64,000 bases of DNA, from assembly GCA_944389945.1 (NCBI GenBank), contig CALXOF010000002.1, forward strand, positions 124,001-188,000. Direction: 5' to 3'. Below the pieces are notes generated by a model, which worked only from the letters and a program-made list of their open reading frames with translations, was not told where the DNA came from and did not search any database. The DNA is from an uncultured Kiritimatiellota bacterium. GTDB taxonomy: Bacteria; Verrucomicrobiota; Kiritimatiellia; RFP12; DVOR01. A program made the position numbers and the translations under genes. Within the stretch, counting starts at the first letter, position 1. Each line of letters starts with the position of its first letter. Positions 16,116 through 25,900 of this stretch are shown one piece after another.

Positions 16116-17051
16116 ATGCCTAAAGTCGCCGTTTTGTTGCCGTGTTACAACGAATCGCTCACCATCGAGAAGGTCGTGAAGGATTTCCGTGCCCAGCTCC
16201 CTGACGCGGACATCTGGGTCTATGACAATAACAGCACGGACGGTTCCGGTGATTTGGCCCGCGCCGCCGGTGCGAAGGTTCGCCGCGTTGTCCAGCAGGG
16301 CAAGGGCCACGTGGTGCGCCGTATGTTCCAGGAAATCGAGGCCGACGTCTACGTGATGGTCGATGCCGACGACACCTATCCCGCCGATGAAGTGCAGAAG
16401 CTCATCCAGCCCATCCTCAATGGCGAAGCGGACATGGTGAACGGCGACCGCCTCTCTTCCACCTACATGACCGAGAATAAGCGCCCGGGACACAACTTTG
16501 GCAATACGCTGGTCTGCACGCTCATCCGCCTGCTCTGGGGCCAACGCGTGCACGACGTGATGACGGGCTACCGAGCCTTCTCCCGCCTCTTCGTGAAGTC
16601 CTGCCCCGTGTTGGCCAACGGCTTCGAGATTGAAACGGAGATGACCCTACACACCATCGACAAGCGCATGAGCTTGATCGAGGTGCCCGTGCAGTATCGC
16701 GACCGCCCGGAAGGCTCCTTCTCCAAGCTGAACACGGTGAGCGACGGCTTCCGCGTGCTCTTCACCATTTTCAACCTTTTCCGTTTCTATCGCCCCGAGC
16801 TCTTCTTTGGCACGGTGGGCCTGGTGTTGCTGCTGATTGCGGCGGGCCTCTTCGCCCCCGTGTTGCTGGATTACTTCCAGACCGGCCTGGTGCCGCGTGT
16901 TCCCACGCAGATTTTCTCCGGCTTTGTGGCCATTGCCGGCCTCTTGTCCTTCGGCGTGGGCTTGATTCTGGGCGCGAGCAAGAAGCAATCTGACCAGATG
17001 TTTGAGATTATCGTGTCCCAGGAACGTGGGCGCGAAACCCTGAGGAGCTGA
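16116..17051 (+). CDS. Family 2 glycosyltransferase with two C-terminal membrane helices
   Basis: A 311-residue GT-A enzyme: PCYNES (9-14), DNNSTDGS (37-44) and the metal-binding DAD (83-85, VMVDADDTYP). After the catalytic domain there are two hydrophobic helices (about 230-255 and 265-285), as in polyprenyl-phosphate sugar transferases of the DPM1/GtrB type. It likely moves a sugar from a nucleotide donor to a lipid carrier at the inner face of the membrane; donor and acceptor are not shown. The ftsH-cmk gene starts 1 nt after its stop. Confidence 0.87.
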   Translation: MPKVAVLLPCYNESLTIEKVVKDFRAQLPDADIWVYDNNSTDGSGDLARAAGAKVRRVVQQGKGHVVRRMFQEIEADVYVMVDADDTYPADEVQKLIQPILNGEADMVNGDRLSSTYMTENKRPGHNFGNTLVCTLIRLLWGQRVHDVMTGYRAFSRLFVKSCPVLANGFEIETEMTLHTIDKRMSLIEVPVQYRDRPEGSFSKLNTVSDGFRVLFTIFNLFRFYRPELFFGTVGLVLLLIAAGLFAPVLLDYFQTGLVPRVPTQIFSGFVAIAGLLSFGVGLILGASKKQSDQMFEIIVSQERGRETLRS

Positions 17052-17052
17052 G

Positions 17053-19809
17053 ATGGCCGATTCGGACCCTAAGCAATCCCCCTCTCCCCAAGACTCTGAC
17101 AAAGCCCCTGACAAAGACGCCCCCGGCCGCTCCGGCAAAGGCGCCAAAGGCCCCACCCCACCGGACAAATCCGGCGGAGAGGGGCCTAAATGGAAGCGCC
17201 CCTTCATCGTCTGGGTGCTCCTGGCGGTCTTTGTCGTTTCCCTCTTCGGTATCTTCAGCGGCGGCAACGATGGCAACGCCCCCGCCTTTGGCGGATTGGG
17301 CGGTAGCAAAGCCGAACCGCTCTCCCAGCGCGACTTCTGGCAACGCGTCAACGATGGACGCGTCATCGATGAGCAGTCCAAAACCGTCACCGAGAACAAG
17401 GCACTCCCGCGCGTCCTCTTGGTGCGCGAAAGCAACGGCGCCACCTACCTGGAAGGCAACTGGGCCGGCGAAGAAAAGGCCGACCCCTTCAAGCTCAACT
17501 TCCTGGATACTCGGGATCTTGAGGCAACCTTGGCAGAGATGGGCGTCAAGGTGACGCAAGAAAACCGTACCAACTGGTTCGGTTCCATCCTGGTCTCCCT
17601 CCTGCCGCTCCTCCTGCTCCTCTTGCTCTTCTACTTTTTCTTCATCCGCCCCATGCGCGGCATGGGCGGTGGTGACAGTCCCTTCTCCTTCGGCAAATCC
17701 CGCGCGCGCCTCCTCAGCAAAGACGAGGCCAAGGTGCGCTTCAAAGACGTCGCCGGCGTAGACGAAGCCAAGGAAGAGGTGCAGGAAATCGTCGAATTCC
17801 TGCGCGACCCCAAGCGCTTCGAGACCCTCGGCGGCCGCGTCCCCAAAGGCATCCTCCTCATGGGGCCTCCCGGCACAGGCAAGACCCTGTTGGCCAAGGC
17901 CATCGCCGGCGAGGCGCAGGTGCCCTTCTTCAGCATCAGCGGCTCGGACTTCGTGGAGATGTTCGTGGGTGTTGGCGCCAGCCGCGTGCGCGACATGTTC
18001 GCCCAGGCCAAGAAGAATGCGCCCTGCATCCTCTTCATCGACGAAATCGACGCCATCGGCCGCACCCGCTTCACCGGCATCGGCGGCGGACACGATGAGC
18101 GTGAGCAGACCCTCAACGCCATGCTCGTGGAGATGGACGGCTTCGAGGGCAACACCGGCGTCATCGTCATGGCCGCCACCAACCGCGTGGACGTCCTCGA
18201 TCCGGCCCTTACCCGTCCCGGCCGCTTCGACCGCCAAATCGTCGTCGACCTGCCCACCGTCGATGGCCGCCTGGCCATCCTCAAGGTCCACGCCGCCAAG
18301 GTCAAGCTCGGCCCCGACGTCGACCTGCAGCGCATCGCCCGCGGCACGCCCGGCTTCTCCGGCGCCGACCTCGCCAACCTCCTCAACGAGGCCGCCCTCC
18401 TTGCCGCCCGCGAGCGCCGCCAAGACGTCTGCCACGCCGACCTAGAAGAGGCCCGCGACAAGATTCTGTGGGGTCGCGAGCGCCGTTCCCACGCCATGGC
18501 CGACCGCGACCGCCGCATCACCGCCTGGCACGAAGGTGGCCACGCCTTGGCGCAAGTCCTCCTGGAGCACACCGAGCCCCTCCACAAGGTCACCATCATC
18601 CCTCGCGGGCGGGCCCTCGGCGCAACCATGACGTTGCCCGAGCGCGATGTGCTCAACCGCACCGAGGCCGAGATGAAGGATATGCTCGTGGTCCTTACCG
18701 CCGGTCGCATCGCCGAGAAACTCTTCACCGGCGACCTCTCCACCGGCGCCTCGCAGGACATCAAGATGGCCACCCGTCTGGCCCGACAGATGGTCTGCGC
18801 CTACGGTATGAGCGAGGCCTTTGGCTTCCAGGCCTTCGGCGACAACGAAGAGCAGGTCTACCTGGGCCGCGAACTCGGCCGCAAGCAAGACCACTCCGAG
18901 GCCACCGCCCAAACTATCGACACCGAGGTCACCCGCCTCCTCCAGGAGGCCTATCGCCGCGGCGAACGCCTCATCGGCGATAACAAGGAGCGCCTGGCTC
19001 TGCTCGTTGATTACCTCCTCGAGGTCGAGACCGCGGATGGCCGTGACGTCGAGCACCTTGTCAAGACCGGCGAACGTCCCGCCCCCAAACCGAAAGCTCT
19101 CCCCATGAAACCTTCTCGCGTCATCGCCATTGACGGCCCCAGCGGTGCCGGCAAGTCCTCCGTCTCCCGCGCCGTCGGCCAACGCCTCGGCTTCCTCCAC
19201 GTCGACAGCGGCGCCCTCTACCGCATCGTCACCTGGCAGTGTCTGGAGCAGGGCGTAGACACCTCCGACCCCGCCGCCGTCGCCGCGCTCGCCGACAAAC
19301 TCCAGATCGACTGCAAGCCCGAAGACGGCCACATCGTCTACGAAGTCGCCGGCGTCCGCCCCGACAAGGAGCTCCGCGAGCCTCGTATCAACGCGCACGC
19401 CTCGCCCGTCGCCACCGTGCCGGAGGTCCGCGCCAAGATCACCGCGCTCCTTCGTTCCCTCACCCAGTTCGGTGACATCATCGTCGAGGGCCGCGACATC
19501 ACCACCGCTGTCTTCCCCGAGACTCCCGCGCGCTTCTACCTCGAGGCCGACCCCGCCGTCCGTGCCCAGCGCCGTCAGTTGGAGGAGGTGCAGAAGGGCG
19601 TCGCCAACCAGAGCGTCGAGGCCGTCCAAGCCTCGCTCCTGGCGCGCGACAAAATCGACTCCTCCCGCGCTTGCGCCCCCCTCCGCAAGGCCGACGGCGT
19701 CACCGCCATCGACTCCACCTATCTCACCTTGGAACAGGTCATCCAAACCGTCATCGACGCCCTGCCCGAGGATTGGAAGCCCGCGAAGGAGGAGACTCCC
19801 CATGCCTAA
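17053..19809 (+). CDS. FtsH protease fused to cytidylate kinase
   Basis: One uninterrupted frame of 918 residues contains two complete enzymes. Residues 1-680 are FtsH: Pro/Lys-rich N-terminus, helix at about 55-75, periplasmic domain, second helix ([19 protein letters not shown]), Walker A GPPGTGKT (271-278), Walker B ILFIDEID (about 325-332), the RPGRFDR second region of homology, and the zinc site HEGGH (493-497; HEAGH in most FtsH). From about 685 ([11 protein letters not shown]) to the end is cytidylate kinase: P-loop GPSGAGKSS (695-703), [18 protein letters not shown], ending at normal Cmk length. The linker is short and Pro/Lys-rich. No Shine-Dalgarno precedes the internal Met at 19105, so separate translation of Cmk is not favoured. 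Cytidylate kinase activity would thus be tethered to the inner membrane. purN overlaps the stop by 8 nt. Confidence 0.9.
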   Translation: MADSDPKQSPSPQDSDKAPDKDAPGRSGKGAKGPTPPDKSGGEGPKWKRPFIVWVLLAVFVVSLFGIFSGGNDGNAPAFGGLGGSKAEPLSQRDFWQRVNDGRVIDEQSKTVTENKALPRVLLVRESNGATYLEGNWAGEEKADPFKLNFLDTRDLEATLAEMGVKVTQENRTNWFGSILVSLLPLLLLLLLFYFFFIRPMRGMGGGDSPFSFGKSRARLLSKDEAKVRFKDVAGVDEAKEEVQEIVEFLRDPKRFETLGGRVPKGILLMGPPGTGKTLLAKAIAGEAQVPFFSISGSDFVEMFVGVGASRVRDMFAQAKKNAPCILFIDEIDAIGRTRFTGIGGGHDEREQTLNAMLVEMDGFEGNTGVIVMAATNRVDVLDPALTRPGRFDRQIVVDLPTVDGRLAILKVHAAKVKLGPDVDLQRIARGTPGFSGADLANLLNEAALLAARERRQDVCHADLEEARDKILWGRERRSHAMADRDRRITAWHEGGHALAQVLLEHTEPLHKVTIIPRGRALGATMTLPERDVLNRTEAEMKDMLVVLTAGRIAEKLFTGDLSTGASQDIKMATRLARQMVCAYGMSEAFGFQAFGDNEEQVYLGRELGRKQDHSEATAQTIDTEVTRLLQEAYRRGERLIGDNKERLALLVDYLLEVETADGRDVEHLVKTGERPAPKPKALPMKPSRVIAIDGPSGAGKSSVSRAVGQRLGFLHVDSGALYRIVTWQCLEQGVDTSDPAAVAALADKLQIDCKPEDGHIVYEVAGVRPDKELREPRINAHASPVATVPEVRAKITALLRSLTQFGDIIVEGRDITTAVFPETPARFYLEADPAVRAQRRQLEEVQKGVANQSVEAVQASLLARDKIDSSRACAPLRKADGVTAIDSTYLTLEQVIQTVIDALPEDWKPAKEETPHA

Positions 19810-20419
19810 ACTTCGCCTCGCCGTGCTCGGCTCCGGGTCCGGCTCCAATATGCAGTCCATCCTCGACGCCATCAACGCCGGGACGCTGGACGCCGAAATC
19901 GTCTGCGTCTTGGCCGATGTCGAGGATGCCTTCATCCTGGAGCGCGCCCGCCGCGCCGGCATCCCCGCGCAGTATCTCTCCTGCGCCCCCTTCAAGACCA
20001 AACTCGAAGGCCCGGCCGAAGAGGAATGGATCCGCGTCATCAAGAGCTACGGCGCGGACACCATTGTCCTGGCCGGCTTCATGCGCATCGTCAAGGCCGG
20101 CCTCCTGAACGCCTTCCCCAACCGCGTCCTCAACATCCACCCCGCGCTCCTGCCGTCCTTCCCCGGCCTCCACTCGTGGAAACAGGCCCTCGACTACGGC
20201 GCCAAGGTCGCCGGGTGCACCGTCCACTTCGTCGATGCCGGCACAGACAGCGGTCCCATCATCGTTCAGCGTCCCGTCCCCGTTCTTGAGGGCGACACGC
20301 CCGAGACCCTCCACGCCCGCATCCAGGAGCAGGAGCACCTCGCCTTCCCCGAGGCCCTCCGTCTTCTCGCCGCGGGCCGCCTCTCCGTCTCCGGCCGCCG
20401 CGTCGTCATTGCGCAATGA
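19802..20419 (+). CDS. purN: Phosphoribosylglycinamide formyltransferase
   Basis: It formylates GAR with 10-formyl-THF in purine synthesis. The 205-residue enzyme has LGSGSGSNMQSIL (9-21), the catalytic NIHPALLPSFPG segment (Asn-x-His) and DAGTDSGPII with the catalytic Asp. Its ATG lies inside the last codons of ftsH-cmk, and its own stop overlaps the ATG of rtcB (ATGA), so three genes are tightly coupled. purD and purE of the same pathway are at 43669-45459. Confidence 0.95.
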   Translation: MPKLRLAVLGSGSGSNMQSILDAINAGTLDAEIVCVLADVEDAFILERARRAGIPAQYLSCAPFKTKLEGPAEEEWIRVIKSYGADTIVLAGFMRIVKAGLLNAFPNRVLNIHPALLPSFPGLHSWKQALDYGAKVAGCTVHFVDAGTDSGPIIVQRPVPVLEGDTPETLHARIQEQEHLAFPEALRLLAAGRLSVSGRRVVIAQ

Positions 20420-21621
20420 TTGAGGTCAAGGGTGCGTATGCGGATGCCAAGGTGTTCACCGACCAGGTGGACGACCAGTCCCTTGCGTAGGTCCAGACCC
20501 TTTGCGACCAACCCTTTGTCGCCGGCAGCAAGATTCGCTTGATGCCGGATGTCCATGCCGGCGCGGGGTGCACCATCGGCACCACCATGACCATCACCGA
20601 CAAAGTCGTCCCCAATCTGGTGGGCGTGGACATCGGGTGTGGCATGGAGACCGTCCGTCTGCGCCAGCGCGACCTCGACTTGGCCGCCCTTGATGCCTTC
20701 ATCAAGAAACATATCCCTGTCGGCTTCTGCGTCCGCAACGCGCCCCACCCTTACATGGAGCAACTCAACCTGCGGACGCTCCGGTGCGCCAAGTCCATCA
20801 CGATGCCCCGCGCCATCCGTAGCATCGGCACGCTCGGCGGCGGCAACCACTTCATTGAGGTTGACCGCGATGACGACGGCAACCTCTATCTCGTCGTCCA
20901 CTCCGGCAGTCGCCACCCGGGGCTCGAAGTGGCCAAACATTACCAGGAGCTTGCCTGGCGCGACCTCGCCCAAGAACGCGGCCAAGCGCTTGATGCCGCC
21001 ATCGCCAAGCTCAAAGCCTCCGGGCGCAGGCAGGAAATCCAGGCGCTCGTCGCGGACTTCAGCGCCAAAAATAAAGACCTGGTTCCGAAAGCTCTGGCCT
21101 ACGTCTCCGGTCCCCACCTCGAGGACTACCTGCACGACATGCGCTTGATGCAGCGCTTCGCCGAGCTCAATCGCCACGCCATGGTCGACACCTTGATTGA
21201 AGGCCTGGGCCTGGATGTGGAAGACCGCTTCACCACCATCCATAACTATATTGATCTCGAGGCCAAGATTCTGCGCAAGGGCGCCGTCTCCGCCCGGGCC
21301 GGCGAACGCCTCTTGATTCCCATCAATATGCGCGACGGCAGTCTGATTTGCGTCGGCAAGGGCAATGACGACTGGAACCAATCCGCGCCCCACGGCGCCG
21401 GCCGCCTGATGAGCCGCGCACAGGCCAAACGCGTCTTCACCGTTGAGGCTTTCCGCCAATCCATGGCCGGCATCTACACCACCACCGCCGACCAATCCAC
21501 CCTCGATGAGTGCCCCATGGCCTACAAACCCATCGAGGCCATCCTCGACAACATCGCCCCCACCGCGGACATCGTCGCCCGCCTCCGCCCCCTCTACAAC
21601 TTCAAGGCCGCCGGCGATTGA
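20416..21621 (+). CDS. RtcB-family RNA ligase with an in-frame TAG at codon 25
   Basis: The frame opens with an ATG that overlaps the purN stop (ATGA) and reads MIEVKGAYADAKVFTDQVDD, a standard RtcB N-terminus, then meets TAG at 20488-20490 and continues without shift as VQTLCDQPFVAGSKIRLMPD to the end (401 codons plus stop). All catalytic parts are intact downstream: VGVDIGCGM (metal-binding Asp and Cys), GGGNHFIEV, HSGSRHPG and SAPHGAGR with the guanylylated His. RtcB joins 2',3'-cyclic phosphate and 5'-OH RNA ends. At the TAG position family members, from memory, often have Gln. Either a recent CAG-to-TAG nonsense mutation, suppression/reassignment of TAG, or translation from the internal TTG/ATG at 20539/20542 without the first 41 residues. 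Confidence 0.85.
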
Positions 21622-21858
21622 CTCAACACCGCCTTCGAGCGGCTCCTCTCTGTCTCAAGAAAATCTGAATCCACGACCTCGAACGGCAGGTCGTGCGAGA
21701 GGCAAGTCACGTCAAGTCAGTATGCCACGTGGCACACCCACACAAAGCCAAAAACACCTGAAGACGGCTTCAAGACACTGAAACAGTTAGACTTACGCCT
21801 AATACGCAAGCCGCACCACACCCCTGCTTTCTCCCCCTCGCAGAGTGCCCTTTCTGAG
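21622..21858. other. Intergenic stretch between rtcB and array D
   Basis: No gene is seen. It holds a small hairpin (CACGACCT ... AGGTCGTG, about 21673-21698) that could act in ending rtcB transcription, although no T-run follows. Confidence 0.4.
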
Positions 21859-21963
21859 ACCCTATAAGGGTCCGAGGTCAACCACTATAGGGGTCGGGGT
21901 CGAGACCCTATAAGGGTCCGAGGTGAGACCCTATAGTGGTCGGAGGCCGACCCCTATAGGGGG
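21859..21963. repeat. TATA-palindrome array D (5 units)
   Basis: Units start at 21859 (ACCCTATAAGGGT), 21881 (ACCACTATAGGGGT), 21905 (ACCCTATAAGGGT), 21928 (ACCCTATAGTGGT) and 21950 (ACCCCTATAGGGGG), steps 22, 24, 23, 22 bp. The left flank is GCCCTTTCTGAGACCC. It sits between the convergent rtcB and YczE-like genes. Confidence 0.92.
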
Positions 21964-21986
21964 CCAAAAAGGCCCCTTTAGGACCC

Positions 21987-22652
21987 TCAATGGCGAGGCG
22001 CAGGGATAAGGAGAAATTTCTTTACGGGACGGCAGAGCGGCATGGCCCAGCGTAGGCTCAACCCAACGGCAAAGGCGGCCACAAGCGTCCCCTCGCGAAG
22101 GCCAAAGACGCCATGGAGCGCGGCCAAAGAAAGAATCAAAGCTATCAGAATCAAAGAAACGTCAAAGGCAATCTTCACCCACGCGAAGCGGGCATGGAAG
22201 ACCTGGCACAAAGCCTTGACGCACCCTTCGCCCGGATTAAAGACCAAGTTGGCATGAATCTGCAGGGCAATACCAAGGGAGAGCACCACGCTGCCCAAGA
22301 CCACCTCCGCCATACGCAACGCATAATTCTGAAAGGACCAAAAGGAACACACCCACATCCCCAAGTCAATGAACATCCCAAAGACGAAGACCACCGCCAC
22401 CTGCGCGAACTGCAGCGGCGGGAACTTCCGCCCCAGCAACGCCACCTCCGTCGCCACAAAGAGAAGATTGATGAAGAAGGTCGTCATCCCAAAGGAGAGC
22501 GGGGGCACGCAATAGTGCGCCACCAACGGCAAAGACGAAATGGGCGACGTACCCAACTCCGCGCACGTCGTCAGCGCCACGCCAAAACCCGCCACCGCCA
22601 AACCACAAATCAACAATGCGCACTGCCGCGCCACGCTTACATGATGCTTCAT
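21987..22652 (-). CDS. YczE/YyaS/YitT-type integral membrane protein
   Basis: A 221-residue protein with five to six hydrophobic helices. The first segment with GFGVALTTCAELGTSPISSLP matches the YczE/YyaS family (a conserved GTSPI loop after helix 1); the end is a basic cytoplasmic tail. Function is unknown in general; some members have been linked to secretion of antibiotics or surfactin regulation. AAAGGA lies 6-7 nt before the ATG. It is transcribed alone. Confidence 0.75.
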   Translation of the reverse strand: MKHHVSVARQCALLICGLAVAGFGVALTTCAELGTSPISSLPLVAHYCVPPLSFGMTTFFINLLFVATEVALLGRKFPPLQFAQVAVVFVFGMFIDLGMWVCSFWSFQNYALRMAEVVLGSVVLSLGIALQIHANLVFNPGEGCVKALCQVFHARFAWVKIAFDVSLILIALILSLAALHGVFGLREGTLVAAFAVGLSLRWAMPLCRPVKKFLLIPAPRH

Positions 22653-22819
22653 TAAAGTCCTTTCCTATCTCCGGCCCATCCTGCCGGAATTGGTCGCGTA
22701 TTTTACCACCCCTCGCTCAAAACGCAACCCCAATCGCCAAACGCAATAGTGCCAAGGAAAGTTCTTCCGCGAATAATACCCTATGAGATTTTAGAAGATC
22801 TGCTCGAATATCCTTTTTA

Positions 22820-22828
22820 TGCTATACT
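22820..22828 (+). promoter_or_regulatory. Extended -10 promoter of the helicase-nuclease gene
   Basis: TGC TATACT at 22820-22828; the hexamer 17 bp upstream (CTGCTC) is a poor -35. The leader of about 80 nt leads to GAGG 7 nt before the ATG at 22914. Confidence 0.5.
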
Positions 22829-22913
22829 ACAGATGTCGATCGGAGAGATCTGAATCCTTATGTTGGATGTGGGGATTCTGCGTTATTGGTAGGCTTTTAT
22901 GCGAGGATGCAAA

Positions 22914-25900
22914 ATGAGCGACGTTGGCGAAACCGATTCATTTGGCGTAGAGGGAAATAGCTTGAAAGACAAAGTGCTTTCCTTGTTTCGATTCATAGAG
23001 AAACTAAACCAGTTGAAATGTCCCGTGGTCTTAAATATCAATGACTACGACTGGAGTCGCCGCATTTCCACATTCCCTAACGATTTCGAGAATATCTCGG
23101 TTTATTGTCCTGATTACCAGGATGAGGCCGATGAAGGCCCAAGGGTATTGCTGTCTGTGCACAAACCTCTGTTCGAGCCTTGCCCGGAACCAGACCCATG
23201 TTTCGCAGCGTGGCTGGAAGATGGCTGGAAGAATTATCGTATCTCTGCTGAAACAAAGCCTTCTTTGCCTTTACCGTGTGACCTCGAACAACAGGAACTC
23301 TTTGAGGATGGCCTCGATTTAGGAGAAGATACAAACGAAGAGGAATCCAAGAAAGAGGAGGTTTTTGAGGACAATCCAGAGCGTGTAAATGCGTATAACG
23401 CTTGGAAGGAAGAACGAGCAATCTGGGCTCAAAGGCAACGTGTCATAGAGAGTACGAGAGACCTCTTCTCAACTCTTTATAGAATTTGCGTGGATTTAGA
23501 GCGTTCGCCAGAGACGTTAGAATTGGTGGTGGCGGATGGGTTTATCCGTAGCCGTAAAAATTCAAAAATTGACCATCCTATTCTAACGCGACGTGTCAGT
23601 ATCCGTCATGATGTGAGGACGAATACGATTTATGTGGAAGATGTCGATGTGGAAACCGTCTTTTACTCAGACGTTTTCCAAGCAATGAAACAGGTTGATT
23701 TGGCGACCATCAAGCCGTTTATCTCCCAACTCCGCGAGGATGATTATCATCCTTTGGATGGCAAACGCCTTTCTGACTTCTTGAATGATATTGCGAATAA
23801 ATTAACCTCAAGAAGTCTCTATTCATCACAAGGAGAGCCAGAGAATTGGCAAGACAACAATGACGTGTTACTTTATCGGAGTCCTTGTTATATTCTGCGT
23901 AAGCGCATCGACGGTACCGCGAAGGCCATTGAGCAAATTCTTGAGCAGGTGGCGGATGAAGGTGAAATCCCTGCCCCGATAAAAGACATTGTGGAAGGTG
24001 GACTACGTGAATCTCCCGAAGATTTGAGAGAAGAGTCCATTGCGGAACGTCTTGCCGCCATCGGAGGAGAGAGCGTGGACATCCTGTTGGCCAAGGAGGC
24101 GAACAAGGAACAGCTAGCCATCGCGCGGCAAATCGAGAATCATAACGCAGTTTTGGTGCAAGGGCCTCCCGGGACCGGAAAGACGCATACCATTGCCAAT
24201 CTAATGGGCCATTTCTTGGCTCAAGGGAAAACAGTCCTTGTCACCAGTCAAACACCAAAGGCGTTGAGTGTCTTAAAAGAAAAAATCCCCGGCGGCCTAC
24301 AGAGTCTATGTGTTTCTTTGTTGGACGATTCCAATAAGGACATGGGGAAATCCATTGACGGTATCAACGAGCATATATCAAAGACAACTTCCCTGGAAAT
24401 AAAAGGGGAGATGGAAGCGTTAAAGCAAGAACGCAAGCATGTGCTTGATGAGCTTGCGTCTGTTCGTCAAAGAATCTTTATGATTCTCAATCGTGAATAC
24501 CAAGGCGTTGTTTTTAACGGAGAAGGCGTTTCTCCGCGTGAGGCAATCGCGTTCATCAAGGCAAATGAGTCCAAGCTTTCCTATCTTCCAGGCTCCGTGC
24601 AATTACGTGTGCCTTTGCCGCTCAATGATACCGAATTGGAAGAGCTTTATCGAAGCAATGGCGAGATCAGCCCCCAGGACGAAGAAGAGTTTAAATGTGA
24701 CTTGCCCAATCCCGCAGACCTTCTATCGCCTACAGCGTTCGCACAAAAATGTGAACTTTTGCAGACTACAGAAGAACAATTAAAAGCGATTTCAGAACGC
24801 CATCAATGGCAGGTCGCCAACTCGCTTTCTGAACGTACAATATCCATAAAGGGAGAGGATTGGGAAATCTCGCTAGCGTATCCATCCTCAACTGCGGTTC
24901 AGAGGCTCCAATTCTGTCTTCCCCACGCACAAGTGGAGGAACCTTGGGGTCCCTCCTGTATTGTAGACGGCCAAAAAGGTGGACAGCACAAACAACTTTG
25001 GGAACAATTAACCCGTCTAATAAAAGAGACGTTCGCATATGCCGAAAGCTTTGTGGCGGATCGTTTTGATAAAAATGTCAAAATCCTCAACTCCTCACAG
25101 GAGTATCTTAGTGCTATAAAGGCTCTTCAGGAACATTTTCGACAAGGAAAGTCCGTTGGAAAATTGACGCTCTTGTTTAACAAACAGTTGGGTGTGGCAT
25201 TGGATGGTGCGACCATCGATGGTCAAAAACCGAAGACTGTAAAGGACTGTGAGCTTATTATCAATGTCATCTCTTTGAACTCCAAGCGGTTGCTCTGCGC
25301 CAGGTTTTGGGACAAACTGATTGCCAAGAATGGTGGACTGTTATTCTTTGAGCTTGACAAGGATGAACCAGAACGAATTGCTGAGAAGTATATCCACCTC
25401 ATCCAGAAGAATCTAAACTGGTCTGGAAAAGAATATGAGATTTTGAAGGGGTATATGGAAGCCGTAGGACTTCCATGTGGCAGACTCTTCCGTTGTGACC
25501 CTCTCGACTCGGAAACTGTCGCCACGGCAAAGATTTTGGCCGCGCTCAAAGACGAACTGCCCGATCTCTGCAATCTCTTGGAGAAAATCAACACCCTGAC
25601 GGATATCCGGATCGATTTACGAGAGAGACAGCAACAACTTCAATCCGGGAAGCATGTGCATTCAACGGTCTGTCAGCTTCTGCTTAACGCACTAGAGAAT
25701 CGCAAGCCGCAGTCGTATTCGACCAATTACGAAATCCTGTCTTGTACCTACAATAAGCTTTCTTTAGCAGCTAAGCGAAAAGAGTACTTGAGAAGGTTGG
25801 AAAAGATCGCTCCACAGTGGGCCGAGGCGATTCACAAGCGCCAGGGGATTCATGGAGCTTCCCATGCCCCTAAAGATATTTATGACGCGTGGCGATGGAA

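Noticed and set aside
15855..16553. A 232-codon minus-strand frame upstream of and into GT2
   Set aside because: It overlaps the clear GT2 gene and the GT2 promoter and has no recognisable motif.
19105..19809. A separate cmk gene starting at the internal ATG
   Set aside because: The frame from ftsH is continuous and no Shine-Dalgarno or promoter precedes the ATG; a fusion is the simpler reading, though internal initiation is not excluded.
21859..21963. The 22-24 bp arrays as replication-origin iterons
   Set aside because: There are eight arrays scattered over 64 kb with no Rep or dnaA gene and no single AT-rich melting region.
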